Source: Fallopia convolvulus (Eukaryota; Streptophyta; Magnoliopsida; Caryophyllales; Polygonaceae). From it: 64,000 nucleotides of DNA. Shown piece after piece: positions 50,897 to 60,723 of this stretch (position 1 is the first letter of the stretch; every line of letters starts with the position of its first letter). The stretch lies in assembly GCA_964016875.1 (NCBI GenBank), contig OZ024733.1, forward strand, positions 24,347,324-24,411,323, in the 5' to 3' direction. The position numbers were made by a program, and so were the translations under genes. Below the pieces are notes generated by a model. It worked only from the letters and a program-made list of their open reading frames with translations, searched no databases and was not told the DNA's origin.

Positions 50897-53800
50897 CGGT
50901 CCTCTCTTGGAATGTTAAGGGGCTTTGCCATCCCCGGAAACAAAGTGGCGTAAAGGAGGTGATCCAAGAGTTCAAAGCCAAGGTATGTGGCTTCTACGAA
51001 ACAAAGTGTGAAGGTTATGACATGAGCCATGTGATAAACCGTGTGGCCCCGGGTTGGAGCCACACCAATAATTTTCATTTAGATGATCGTCACCGTATTT
51101 TTGTCCTTTGGGACCCGGACCATGTGGAGGTTGATATTCTCACTTGCTCCGTGCAACACATCGGGTGTCGGATTACTTGCAAGACATCCGGTGTGGTGTA
51201 TGGGGCATGCTTCACTTACGGGTTGCATAGCATTGTTGCTAGGAGACCCATTTGGCATTTTGTGGAAGAGCTCCTTGAAGCTCATGACATCCCATGGATG
51301 GTGTTGGGAGATTTCAACATGGTTATGAATGGAGATGAAAGATTCAATGGCAAGCCGGTGACTATGTATGAGAGCCGAGATATGGTAGAAGCTTGTAGGC
51401 GGCTAGGCCTCTTTGAAATGCCATACACGAGTAACAACAACTTCACATGGACCAATCAAACCGTGTGGAGCAAGCTAGATCGTGTCTTGGTAAATCACTC
51501 TTGGCATAATTGTGATTTTATTTTACATACTAACTACCCCGACATGTGGCACCTCTCGGACCACAAGCCGGGGTTTGTTTGTTTTAATAGGGCGCATGGA
51601 GGAGCTAAGCCAAGCTTCAAATATTTCAACATGTGGGCGGAACACCCAAGCTTTAAAGACTTGGTCCGGGAAAAGTGGGAAACTCGTCAAAGAGGGACCT
51701 ACGAATTCCGGTTATGCCATCTCCTCAAGCGTTTGAAAGAACCATTGAGGAGGCTCAACCAAGCCAAATTTAGCCATATTTCTTCGAGGGCAAGCGAGGC
51801 CACCCTTGCATACACCAAAGCCCTTGAGGAGTATAGACTAAATCCAAGCTCAGAGGAAAAAAGAAAAGAGATGGAAAAAGCCGGGAGAGAAATGAAGAGG
51901 CTCGGGGATGCCGAGGCAAGCTTCCTTAGCCAACAAGCAAAATCAAGGCACCTCATCCAAAGTGACCGTTAAACGAAGTACTTCCACGGCCTCATGAAGG
52001 ACAACGCCCGGCGCGCCACCATAACCTCCGTGCGCCGGCCGCAAGGCGCGCCTACAACCTCGATTGATGAAGTGGCGGCCGAATTTGGGAGCTTCTTCAA
52101 AGGGCTCTTCGGAAGTGACATAAGCATAGCCTAGCCGAATCCGGGTGCGTTTGCAAGGGGTGCATGGGTTTCAACCCCGGATGCCACTATGCTTACAAGC
52201 CCGATTTCTAACAAGGAAATCAAAGAAGCCCTATGGTCCATGGGAGACGAGAAAGCACCGGGCCCCGATGGCTACACCGCCAAATTTTTCAAGGCCACAT
52301 GGGATATCACCGGTGCCGAGCTTTGTGCGGCAATCAAAGAATTCTTCACCAATGGTAAGCTCCTCAAACAAGTCAACCATACCATTATCTCCCTCATTCC
52401 AAAAATTGACCATCCCACCCATGTTGAGCACTACCGGCCAATCTCTTGTTGTAATGTGGCCTACAAATTGATCTCCAAAATCATGACCTCTCGCCTAGCC
52501 ACTTGCCTTGCCCCCCTCATAGACTCGGCCCAAAGCGCTTTCGTAGAGGGCCGTTTGATGTCCGACAATATCCTCCTTGTTCAACAACTTTTGAGGAAAT
52601 ATGAGGTGAAGAGAGAAACAAGAAGGTGTTTCCTTAATGTGGACCTTGCCAAGGCCTATGACACCATCTCTTGGAAGTTCCTTCGGTTTGCCCTAGACAA
52701 CATTGGTGTGCCTTCAAAATTCATTGAATGGGTCATGGAATGCTTCACAACCGCAAGCTACTCAATCAAAATCAACAAAGGCACACATGATTTCTTCCCC
52801 GGCAAGCGTGGCCTCCGTCAAGGTGACCCCCTCTCCCCCTTACTCTTTGTCATTTGCATGGAGTTCTTGTCTCGGTTGATAAAGAAAGAGATCGTGAGGG
52901 GTGGCTTCAAATACCACAAGTCTTGTGATGGGTTGCGGCTCACACACCTCATTTATGCCGATGATGTGGTTTTGTTTTGCCGAGGTGACTTAACATCGGT
53001 TAGAATCCTCATGAAGTGTTTGAAAAAATTTGAGGGTATGAGTGGATTGGCGGTAAATGTGGGGAAATCCTCCATATTCCTTGCTTCCGTGCCGGAAAGC
53101 GAAAGAGCCGCCCTTATTAATGAAACCGGGTTCAAAGTTGGCTCTTTCCCATTCCGTTACTTAGGAATTTCCATCACACCTTACGATCTTAGGGTGGCAC
53201 AATACAAACCGCTTCTAGACAAAATTGGGGGGTACCTAAACACTTGGGCCAAAAAAAGCCTCTCCTTTGCCGAGCGTTGGGAATTGATAACCTCGGTCCT
53301 CCAAGGGTGCGAGAGTTTTTGGCTCTCCATCCTACCTACTCCCACCACGGTCCTCTCTAGCCTAATCACCCTTTGCCAGACTTTCCTTTGGAGCCGCCCG
53401 AGAGTAAAATGGAAAGATGTGTGCTTGCCACAAAAATAAGGGGGGTTGGGATTTAGGAACCTCGAGGCTTGGAACCAAAGCTTCATGATCAAGCACTTTT
53501 GGCACATCGCCAATCGTCGAGAAAGTCTATGGGTTCGGTGGTTCTACTATACGCACCTAAGTGTTGCCGAGCCACTTGATTGGACGCCGGGGCCTAAGGA
53601 TTCCAGTTTGGTCAAGGCAATTCACCGAGCAAGAAAGGCCGTGGAAAGACTTGAAGGAAGGGAAAATGGGGTTATGGAGACACTCTCGAGTTGGATGCAA
53701 GAGGGTAAATTCAAAGTGGCTCATGCATATGAGGCCATTAGGAGGAAGCAAGAGGTTGTTGGATGGTACAAGCAAGTTTGGAGGAAGCACAACACTCCAA

Positions 53801-54234
53801 AGCACTCCTTCATTCTATGGCTAGCAATCAAAGGTAAACTCTCCACCTATGACCGTCTCTTTTTCATGGATATCGAGCCGGAGTGTAGATTTTGTGGGGC
53901 GGAGTTGGAGACACATGAACACCTTTTCTTCACTTGTCCTTTCACTCGTGGCATTTGGAGAGAGGTGCGGGTAAGATTTTGCATCACATCGGCTTGCCCC
54001 TCACTTGCAAGCATGGTGGAGTGGCTACAAAGGCGCGCCCGAGGCCGATCTTGCCTAGCCTCGGCGCAAGTCTACGCTCTATCTTCTACGGTATACTTCA
54101 TTTGGCATGCGCGCAATGCTAGGTCGCTTGACAACAACCCCATCCCGGCCGATGTAGTGACACGATTGATTCTTACCCATGTCTTTAGATTGCTTTATGA
54201 TTTGTACCCCACACATGAGGTGGAGATTTTGTAG
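50893..54234 (+). pseudogene. LINE E12 ORF2 with three premature stops
   Basis: The whole ORF2 stays in one frame, with stops at 51970-51972 (TAA), 52132-52134 (TAG) and 53437-53439 (TAA, relatives have Glu). The endonuclease is complete: SWNVKG, ETKCEGYD, YGLHSI, LGDFN, WSKLDRVLV, SDHKPG. RT shows GDEKAPGPDG, LNVDLAKAYDTISW, GLRQGDPLSPL and LIYADDVVLF. The connector has AERWELIT where relatives have AGRREL. zf-RVT (HNTPKHSFILW to CRFCGAELETHEHLF) is at about 53791-53935. It ends HEVEIL. Confidence 0.88.
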
Positions 54235-54415
54235 TACTTTTTGATGTAGGGCATAGTTAGGGAAGCTTGCATGCTTACCCTTATATGCCTCTCTTTGGTT
54301 TGGTTGGCGCTTGTGCCTTCCTTACTTGGTCATGTATAGCTGATTGTACCACCCTTTTGAGGGTTTTTACTCACTTACTAATCCAATTAGCATTTCAGCA
54401 AAAAAAAAAAAAAAA
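54235..54415 (+). other. E12 3' UTR hairpins and A-tail
   Basis: Hairpin 1 is at 54250-54288 (GGCATAG-TAGGG with CCCTTATATGCC). The terminal stem ACCCTTTTGAGGGT is at 54351-54364. Confidence 0.7.
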
Positions 54416-54426
54416 GAGCACATGTT
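54413..54426 (+). repeat. Junction repeat AAAGAGCACATGTT (E12/E13)
   Basis: It overlaps the E12 A-tail and the first ORF2 bases of E13; ATGTT is shared by the repeat and the LINE, so the exact junction is ambiguous. Confidence 0.8.
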
Positions 54427-54850
54427 TATTTTGTGGCTCGCCAATCTTGGCCGACCATCCACTTATGATAGACTTTTGTTCCTTGATGTTGATTCTACAT
54501 GCCGGTTGTGTGGTGATGAGCTTGAGACGCATGATCATATTTTCTTTACTTGTCCATACGCCGAGACCATTTGGAGGGAGGTTCGAGTCCGGTTTTTGAT
54601 CCCCGCCGCTGCATCTTCAGTTAGGCGTGCCTTGCGCTGGCTACGACACCATGCCCGTGGCCACAATTGCCTTGCTCGAGCTCGTGTGTTTGCCTTATCA
54701 GCCACGATTTATTTCATTTGGCACGCTAGGAATGCATGTATTTTTGATAGGAACCTCATGTCACCTGAGGTGGTTGTTCGTATGATATTTACACATGTAT
54801 TTCGTTTGTTGCATGACTTGTTTCCTTTGTCTAAGGTTGAGAAATTGTAA
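54422..54850 (+). pseudogene. LINE E13 ORF2 C-terminal fragment
   Basis: The frame reads FILWLANLGRPSTYDRLLF through CRLCGDELETHDHIF (zf-RVT) to SKVEKL with no stop. It is closest to E11 and E6. No catalytic domain remains. Confidence 0.88.
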
Positions 54851-55022
54851 TCGTTTTGGTTAGCGTTGTATGGGAGGCTTGGATGCTTTTCCATGTACGC
54901 TTGCGGTTTGCTTGTTTGGAGGGCCTGCGTGCTTGTCCATTAAGCTTGACTTTTGTATTGATTATTTTACCCTCTTAGTAGGGTCATATCTTTAATCGAA
55001 TTTACCTTTACAGCAAAAAAAA
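54851..55022 (+). other. E13 3' UTR hairpins and A-tail
   Basis: Hairpin 1 is at 54862-54900, hairpin 2 at 54911-54947 and the terminal stem ACCCT-CTTAGT-AGGGT at 54969-54984. Confidence 0.72.
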
Positions 55023-55387
55023 GAAAGAGCTCTCATAAAGAAAGAGCTCTCAGTAGTAGTGCCAACTCTAGAGAGAGAATCTCTCCCTTCTCTCTAGAAA
55101 CACTTTCGGCCACCAAGCCCCTTTCCCATCTCCGGCGAGCTCCGGTGAGGGCTCACCTCACGTGGCCCTCACCTCCCACCCACGGTTGGCTTCCTCACGA
55201 GCCACCCCGGGCCGGAGCTCACCGAAAAAGCTTGGTTCAAGGCCGGCGGTGCAACACTTGGGCACTACTTTGCTCTTTCCCACGGTCAAACTTCTAGTTC
55301 CACCACTCACCACGCCTTTGCCATGGTGGACCGACCACCTTGAGCCACCGGTGAGCCTTGAAGCCGCCCTTGGCCTCCCTGAAAACC

Positions 55388-57982
55388 ATGGGCAAGAAAA
55401 AGAAGAAAACTCTTTCTCCAAACCTCAAACTCAAGCTCAAGCTTGGAGATCCCACCAACAATGCTTTGTTTTCGGATATGGATGCATACTTGGAGGATTC
55501 CATGGATGAGAAGTCAAGATCCAAGGAGAAGATGCAAGATTCAAGCTTGGCCGAACCCAATGGTGGTTCATCACCCTCAAAGGCGACCTTTGGTGGAATC
55601 TTGGAGTTCTCCCTTGTGAATGAGTATGAAGATGGATTTTTAGATGCAAAAAAGGAAGAAGAAAAAGAGGAGATTACAAGCCTTCGAAAATTTCACTTGT
55701 CCGATGAAGATTCTCATATTCCGGCGACCTCGCCGGCCATCCCGTTGGTGGCGCCACCACCGGACATGGTGGAGGCCAACACCAAGCCCCTGGTTCAAAC
55801 ATGGCGGCACAACCCCATAGCCCTCCCACAAGCAAGCCACGTGAAAACCCTAGCAAGTTTGATGCTTTGGAAGAAGAAATTGGAGGCAAACCCAAATTGG
55901 TAAAGTCAAAGCCTTCCACATGTAGGCACCATTTTGGGTAAAGAAGTGCAAACATTGGCATGTGACTCCCTCTCTCTTGCAGCCGCCCACTCAAGCCTTG
56001 GAGACACACATGTCACGTCATTTTTAACCCTTGGAAAAGCAACAACAAAAGAGGTAAAAGCAACAAAACAACTCTTGATTTCTTCCTTTTTTGTTGCTTC
56101 AAATTCGGCTTTGAAAACCGACTCACGTGATGCTATTAAGAGCTTGGATGAAGCCAAAAGCTTGCCACCTCCCACACCTATCTTGTCTTGCTCTAACAAT
56201 CCTTCCAAAGACAAAGTGGCCCCACCATCATCTCCCTCCAAATCCCATACACCAACGGCTAGAATCCAAAAACAAACGGCCTCTCAAACCATTGCCCCAC
56301 CAATTCCCATTTCTCCCTCCAAAAACCCATCCACAAATGGTGTGGCCCCACCACTTCCCTCAAAAAATCCCACACCATCTCCCTCCAATTTTCAAAAACA
56401 AACGGCCACCTCCAAAGCTTTGATCACACCAAACACAAGTGTGCCTATGCTGGGTGCGCCTAATCCAAGCTCCTTGGTGTGGCGTGCCAAGACCAATCCC
56501 ACTCATCGTGCACCAAATCAAAAATCGAACAAGCCCTTGCCAAACCCAAACCATGGTGTTTTATTGGCCGCTCCTTGCCTTGGCCCTGTGGGAACTAGCG
56601 CCTTGGCACCAAAGTCGTACGCGGCGGCGGTCCGAGCCCATGGAGCGCCAAGGACCCACCCACATTTCCAAGGACCTCGTTCAAAACCTCAACCTTTCAA
56701 TCACAAGCGGTCCTTTTTGAATGCCGGTTTGGGAGCTAAACTCACGTACACACCTCCTACTTCCAACCGAGTCTTCATTAAACGCTCGGAAGCATTGCCG
56801 AAGGAGGTGGCTTGGTGGTGGTCCCTTATTGGCCAATTTGTTGGCCACCACCCGGGCCCCTTTCACCTCAACAATTTGATCAAATCATGGGGAGTCCAAG
56901 CAAAGTACCGAGAAGAAGCGGGCTGGTTTGTTTTCAAATTTGGATCCGAGGCCGACATGGACAAGATACTACAAGGTTACTTCATAAACGGTAAGCCCCT
57001 CCTCCTAAAGTATATTCCAGATAATTTTTGTTTCACTAAGAAGGAGGTAGCCATGGTCTCTCTTTGGGTTAGGATCTATGGTCTTTCCACGAACTATTGG
57101 ACCGCCCCTACCCTTAGCCGAATAGCATCTCATGTTGGGAAACCGCTTTATTTGGACCGGGTGACGGATGAGAGAAAAAGGGGGTCTTATGCTAGAATTC
57201 TTGTGGAGATCAACCTTGCTTCAACTATCACACGAGAAATTGTGCTTGATATCGATGATGGTACCTCGATTGAGTGTGAATTGTTGATTGAAAATGAACC
57301 GGCCTTTTGCCAAGAATGTTGCACATTAGGCCATGTTAAGGAGGGGTGCATCTCCAAGGAGAAAAGGGAGCTCTATGGATCCAAGAATAAAAGAGACGCC
57401 AAGGACGTAGAGGAAGAAGGCTAACATGAACAACAACCGAAGAAAGGTATTGGGGTGCTCAAGTAGGTTGAAAAAAGAGTTGAGCGAACACCTCAAAAAA
57501 CCCAAACCGCTCCCAAAACCACCGACCCGGCACCAACAAGCCTAACCACGATGTCCACCACCCAAACACCGAAACAAAAAACCCCCACCTCAATCCCCAC
57601 CCAAAAACCGAGTGAGGAAACTAGCTTTGATGGCCGAGAAGAAGGGGTTGGAAATGATGATAGGGAGCTCCAAAGATCAAGTGCCAACATGCCTTCCGAG
57701 TGCCCAAACACCGAGCCTTTGTCCGAGGACTTGAAGGGATCATCGAGTGAAGAAAGTGAAGAAGAGGCCTCGGTTCAAGGCAACCAAGATGATGATGTTG
57801 GATCCTCTTCCAAGGAGGAACCTCGAAACAAGAAAATCTTTGTGGTTGACACATCGAATGGCCTTCCTATACACTCGCCAAGGCGAGGTATCACGGTTCT
57901 TGGCCTTAGAGCTTACACCAAGATACCACCTCCGATGCGCACCACCCGAAGATCCACGAGAGCCGCCAAGGCTCCTCCCTAG
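55388..57982 (+). pseudogene. LINE E14 ORF1 with premature stops
   Basis: The start MGKKKKKTLSPNLK is close to E7, as are ILEFSLVNEYEDGF and the acidic motif TSLRKFHLSDEDSH. Stops lie at 55901-55903, 57422-57424 and near 57464; the region around 55830-55940 also looks locally out of phase. GPVGTSALAPKSYAAAV and NAGLGAKLTYTPPTS precede DUF4283 (about 56800-57230), which carries a Trp run VAWWWSLIGQFVGHH and a small deletion after KILQGY. The zinc knuckle CQECCTLGHVKEGC is intact (about 57310-57351). The tail ends RRSTRAAKAPP, as in E8. Confidence 0.84.
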
Positions 57983-58227
57983 ACCGATTTGCTTCCTTGG
58001 CTAGGCTAGTTTGATCCATGTTATGGGATGTTTGATTTCATGCTTTGATTTCTTGTATCCGATCATGTTTGTAGTTTGTTTGATGTTGATCTTGCGTAGC
58101 TTGGGTGGCCTACGTGCCTTCCCATTGCGCTTTGCTTATGCTTATGCTTTGACTACTCGGGGCATAGTATAGGAGGCCTACGCGCCTACCCATGTATGCC
58201 CCATTTAGGACTCGCTTGTAGTAGCCC
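57983..58227 (+). other. E14 partial 3' UTR
   Basis: It contains a GCGTAGCTTGGGTGGCC hairpin (about 58094-58131) and the long GGGGCATAG...TATGCCCC hairpin at 58159-58202. It ends abruptly, without terminal stem or A-tail. Confidence 0.65.
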
Positions 58228-58929
58228 TTTGCGTCTTTCTCACCTCTCGGCAACCCCTCCTTCTTGCTTTGTTTCACGCCACCGCACCACCGCTCCTAGC
58301 GCACTTGGCTAACATCCGGCGTGCGCACATTCCCTTGGTCGGCCTTGGCCATGGGGAAGAAGAACCCACCTGCCTTGGAGAAAGAAAATCAAGAAGCTAA
58401 CAAGAACAAAGTGAATGCTCCCATGGTGAATTCAAAAGATGATGGGAAGCCTCAAGCTAATAAGGCAAACATGAAAGAAAAAAAGTCTAGCAAAGCAAAA
58501 AAGATGGGTCCAAGGAAAATCCAAAAAACTCCATGGAAGGAAAGCTTGCTTCCATTGAAGTCGAAACCTCAAATGAAGAAGAAGTTGAGGTTGTAGCCAA
58601 CACCAAGGATATCCTATCCGATGGTGAAAACGAGGAGGATTATCTAACAAATTTGACATCTTTGGCGTTGCCGCTGCCGCCGGCCAGCATGGTGGCGCCG
58701 TCGCCGGGCCAACTATCACCAATGGCGGCCGAAATGGTCAAGTAGATGGGTGGTCCCCAAGGAAAGTCACATGGCAAGGATAAGGAAAAGCAAAAGCATG
58801 TCTTGAAAGATGGTGTTGGAAGGAAACCAAAAGAGGTAAAGTCCACTCTTCCCCTTTTGCCTTCTCATAACTTTGTCTCTACCATTTCAGGTAATTCTTG
58901 TCTAGAGAAGTCACATGACCTACCAACCC

Positions 58930-59780
58930 TGATGTGACCCGGGATTCCGCATCCCAAAGCGCAAGACAAATCAAAAGGTTGTATTCTAGTTTTCGGATCC
59001 ATTGAACGCGCTTCAGTATTTTAGCTCATTTGGAGGCTGTGGTTGTCTGATCGGGGCCATTAAAGAACCGTTGGAAAGCTTACTTGATGCTCTACAACTT
59101 CTATGTTTAACGTTTTTTCTAAATCAGTCAGGAACAGTCTCGAAATCATCAATCTTTATAGAAGATCGAATCTGGACGTGAAAGGTTTTGATCATATTGA
59201 AGTCAAAGAAAGCCAAACAACTTCATCACCTACATGGAATTAAAAGGGGTGTCTTCCATAATTTGATTCATTTATGTATGTGGTAGGTGAGGTGGTAGGT
59301 GAGAGTGAACATGAAGGGTTTTGTAACCCAATTTTGTAACCCTATTTATAGGTCCTTGTTTCTCTTGTAATAGGATATGTTGAATTTGTTGGAAAAAACC
59401 AATGGGAGTGTTTGGGAGTGATTTCCTTGTTTGGTGTGTAATATCCAAACATGTTCGGTGAGTTATATCCGAACGAATCATTCATTTATCTTTAGGTGAG
59501 TTATATCCTATGAGATTCGAACCCTCTTTCGATTCTCTTGTGGTGAGTCATATCCACATAAGATTCGATTGCTTATCCCTCTTTCGAATTACCTTGGTGT
59601 GTCATATCCTTGGTCTTTCGATTGCTTATCCCTATATTTATACTTAAAGTGAGTTTTTCCTTTTGCTTGAATCACTTGTCATCTCTTTCGCTTTCATCTC
59701 AAAATAAATACCAGAAGCAAGGTAGGCCAAGATCAACATGAGTTGGAACTTTCTTCGACAACGATCCGATTCTCTCATCA
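58930..59780 (+). repeat. 5' LTR of the TRIM-like element
   Basis: TG...CA ends. It contains five GGTGAGT(T/A/C)ATATCC-like motifs between about 59430 and 59610, and GTAATAGG/TATTTATAGG blocks near 59345 that may include the TATA element. Confidence 0.9.
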
Positions 59781-59782
59781 TT

Positions 59783-59794
59783 TGGTATCAGAGC
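59783..59794 (+). promoter_or_regulatory. Primer-binding site (initiator tRNA-Met type)
   Basis: TGGTATCAGAGC lies two bases after the 5' LTR, the normal location and sequence for plant LTR elements primed by tRNA-iMet. Confidence 0.9.
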
Positions 59795-59870
59795 TAGAAG
59801 TCGAAGAGAGATCCTCAAGGCTATAGGTCCATGAAGATTCGAGGACGAATCTTTTCAAAGGTGGAGAGGA

Positions 59871-60723
59871 TGATGTGACCCGGGATTCCGCATCCCAAAG
59901 CTCAAGACAAATCAAAAGGTTGTATTCTAGTTCTCGGATCCATTGAATGCGCTTCAGTATTTTAGCTCGTTTGGAGGCTGTGGTTGTCTGATCGGGACCA
60001 TTAAAGAACCGTTGGAAAGCTTACTTGATGCTCTACAACTTCTATGTTTAACGTTTTTTCTAAATCAGCCAGGAACAGTCTCGAAATCATCAATCTTTCT
60101 AGAAGATCGAATCTGGACGTGAAAGGTTTTGATCATATTGAAGTCAAAGAAAGCCAAATAACTTCATCACCTACATGGAATTAAAAGGGGTGTCTTCCAT
60201 CAATTTGATTCATTTATGTATGTGGTAGGTGAGGTGGTAGGTGAGAGTGAACATGAAGGGTTTTGTAACCCAATTTTGTAAGCCTATTTATAGGTCCTTG
60301 TTTCTCTTGTAATAGGATATGTTGAATTTGTTGGAAAAAAACCAATGGGAGTGTTTGGGAGTGATTTCCTTGTTTGGTGTGTAATATCCAAACATGTTCG
60401 GTGAGTTATATCCGAACGAATCATTCATTTATCTTTAGGTGAGTTATATCCTATGAGATTCGAACCCACTTTCGATTCTCTTGTGGTGAGTCATATCCAC
60501 ATAAGATTCGATTGCTTATCCCTCTTTCGAATTACCTTGGTGTGTCATATCCTTGGTCTTTCGATTTCTTATCCCTATATTTATACTTAAAGTGAGTTTT
60601 TCCTTTTGCTTGAATCACTTGTCATCTCTTTCGCTTTCATCTCAAAATAAATACCAGAAGCAAGGCAGGCCAAGATCAACATGAGTTGGAACTTTCTTCG
60701 ACAACGATCCGATTCTCTCATCA
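59871..60723 (+). repeat. 3' LTR of the TRIM-like element
   Basis: Near-identical to the 5' LTR, with a few single-base changes and small indels (for example one extra A in the A-run at about 60336), implying recent insertion. Confidence 0.9.

Larger units (their letters stand above)
48204..54415 (+). mobile_element. LINE E12: full-length copy
   Basis: The 5' end has the tandem pair AGAAAGAGCTCTCAGTA and AGAAAGATCTCTCAGTG, a GAGAGAGAAGCTCTCTC hairpin leader, then ORF1 and ORF2 with an ATGA overlap, a 3' UTR and a 16-base A-tail (54400-54415). Junction repeats flank it (48187 and 54413). Confidence 0.87.
54422..55022 (+). mobile_element. LINE E13: very short 5'-truncated copy
   Basis: It contains only the last 143 codons of ORF2, a 3' UTR and an A-tail (55015-55022), and abuts the E14 5' end. 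Confidence 0.88.
55023..58227 (+). mobile_element. LINE E14: ORF1-only ('half-LINE') copy, 3' end lost
   Basis: The 5' end shows the tandem pair AGAAAGAGCTCTCATA and AGAAAGAGCTCTCAGTA, then the CTAGAGAGAGAA / TTCTCTCTAG hairpin leader. ORF1 is followed by a 3' UTR (57983-58227) homologous to that of E8, but it stops before the terminal stem and A-tail, where E15 leader sequence begins. No ORF2. Confidence 0.82.
58930..60723 (+). mobile_element. TRIM-like LTR retrotransposon (two 0.85-kb LTRs, 90-bp interior)
   Basis: Two direct repeats, 58930-59780 and 59871-60723, each start TGATGTGACCC and end TCTCTCATCA and differ at only a few positions by eye. They are separated by 90 bases that start with a primer-binding site TGGTATCAGAGC (59783-59794), complementary to the initiator tRNA-Met 3' end, and finish with a purine-rich GGTGGAGAGGA (59860-59870) as polypurine tract. 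AACCC flanks both sides (58925-58929 and 60724-60728). There is no coding region, so gag and pol must be supplied by another element. LTRs are longer than in classical TRIMs. Confidence 0.92.

Noticed and set aside
36446..54426. Junction repeats as a CRISPR-like array
   Set aside because: Repeats are separated by whole LINEs of 0.9-6 kb with A-tails; spacing and content exclude a CRISPR array.
59783..59794. tRNA gene fragment
   Set aside because: The 12-mer is a primer-binding site complementary to a tRNA end; no cloverleaf surrounds it.
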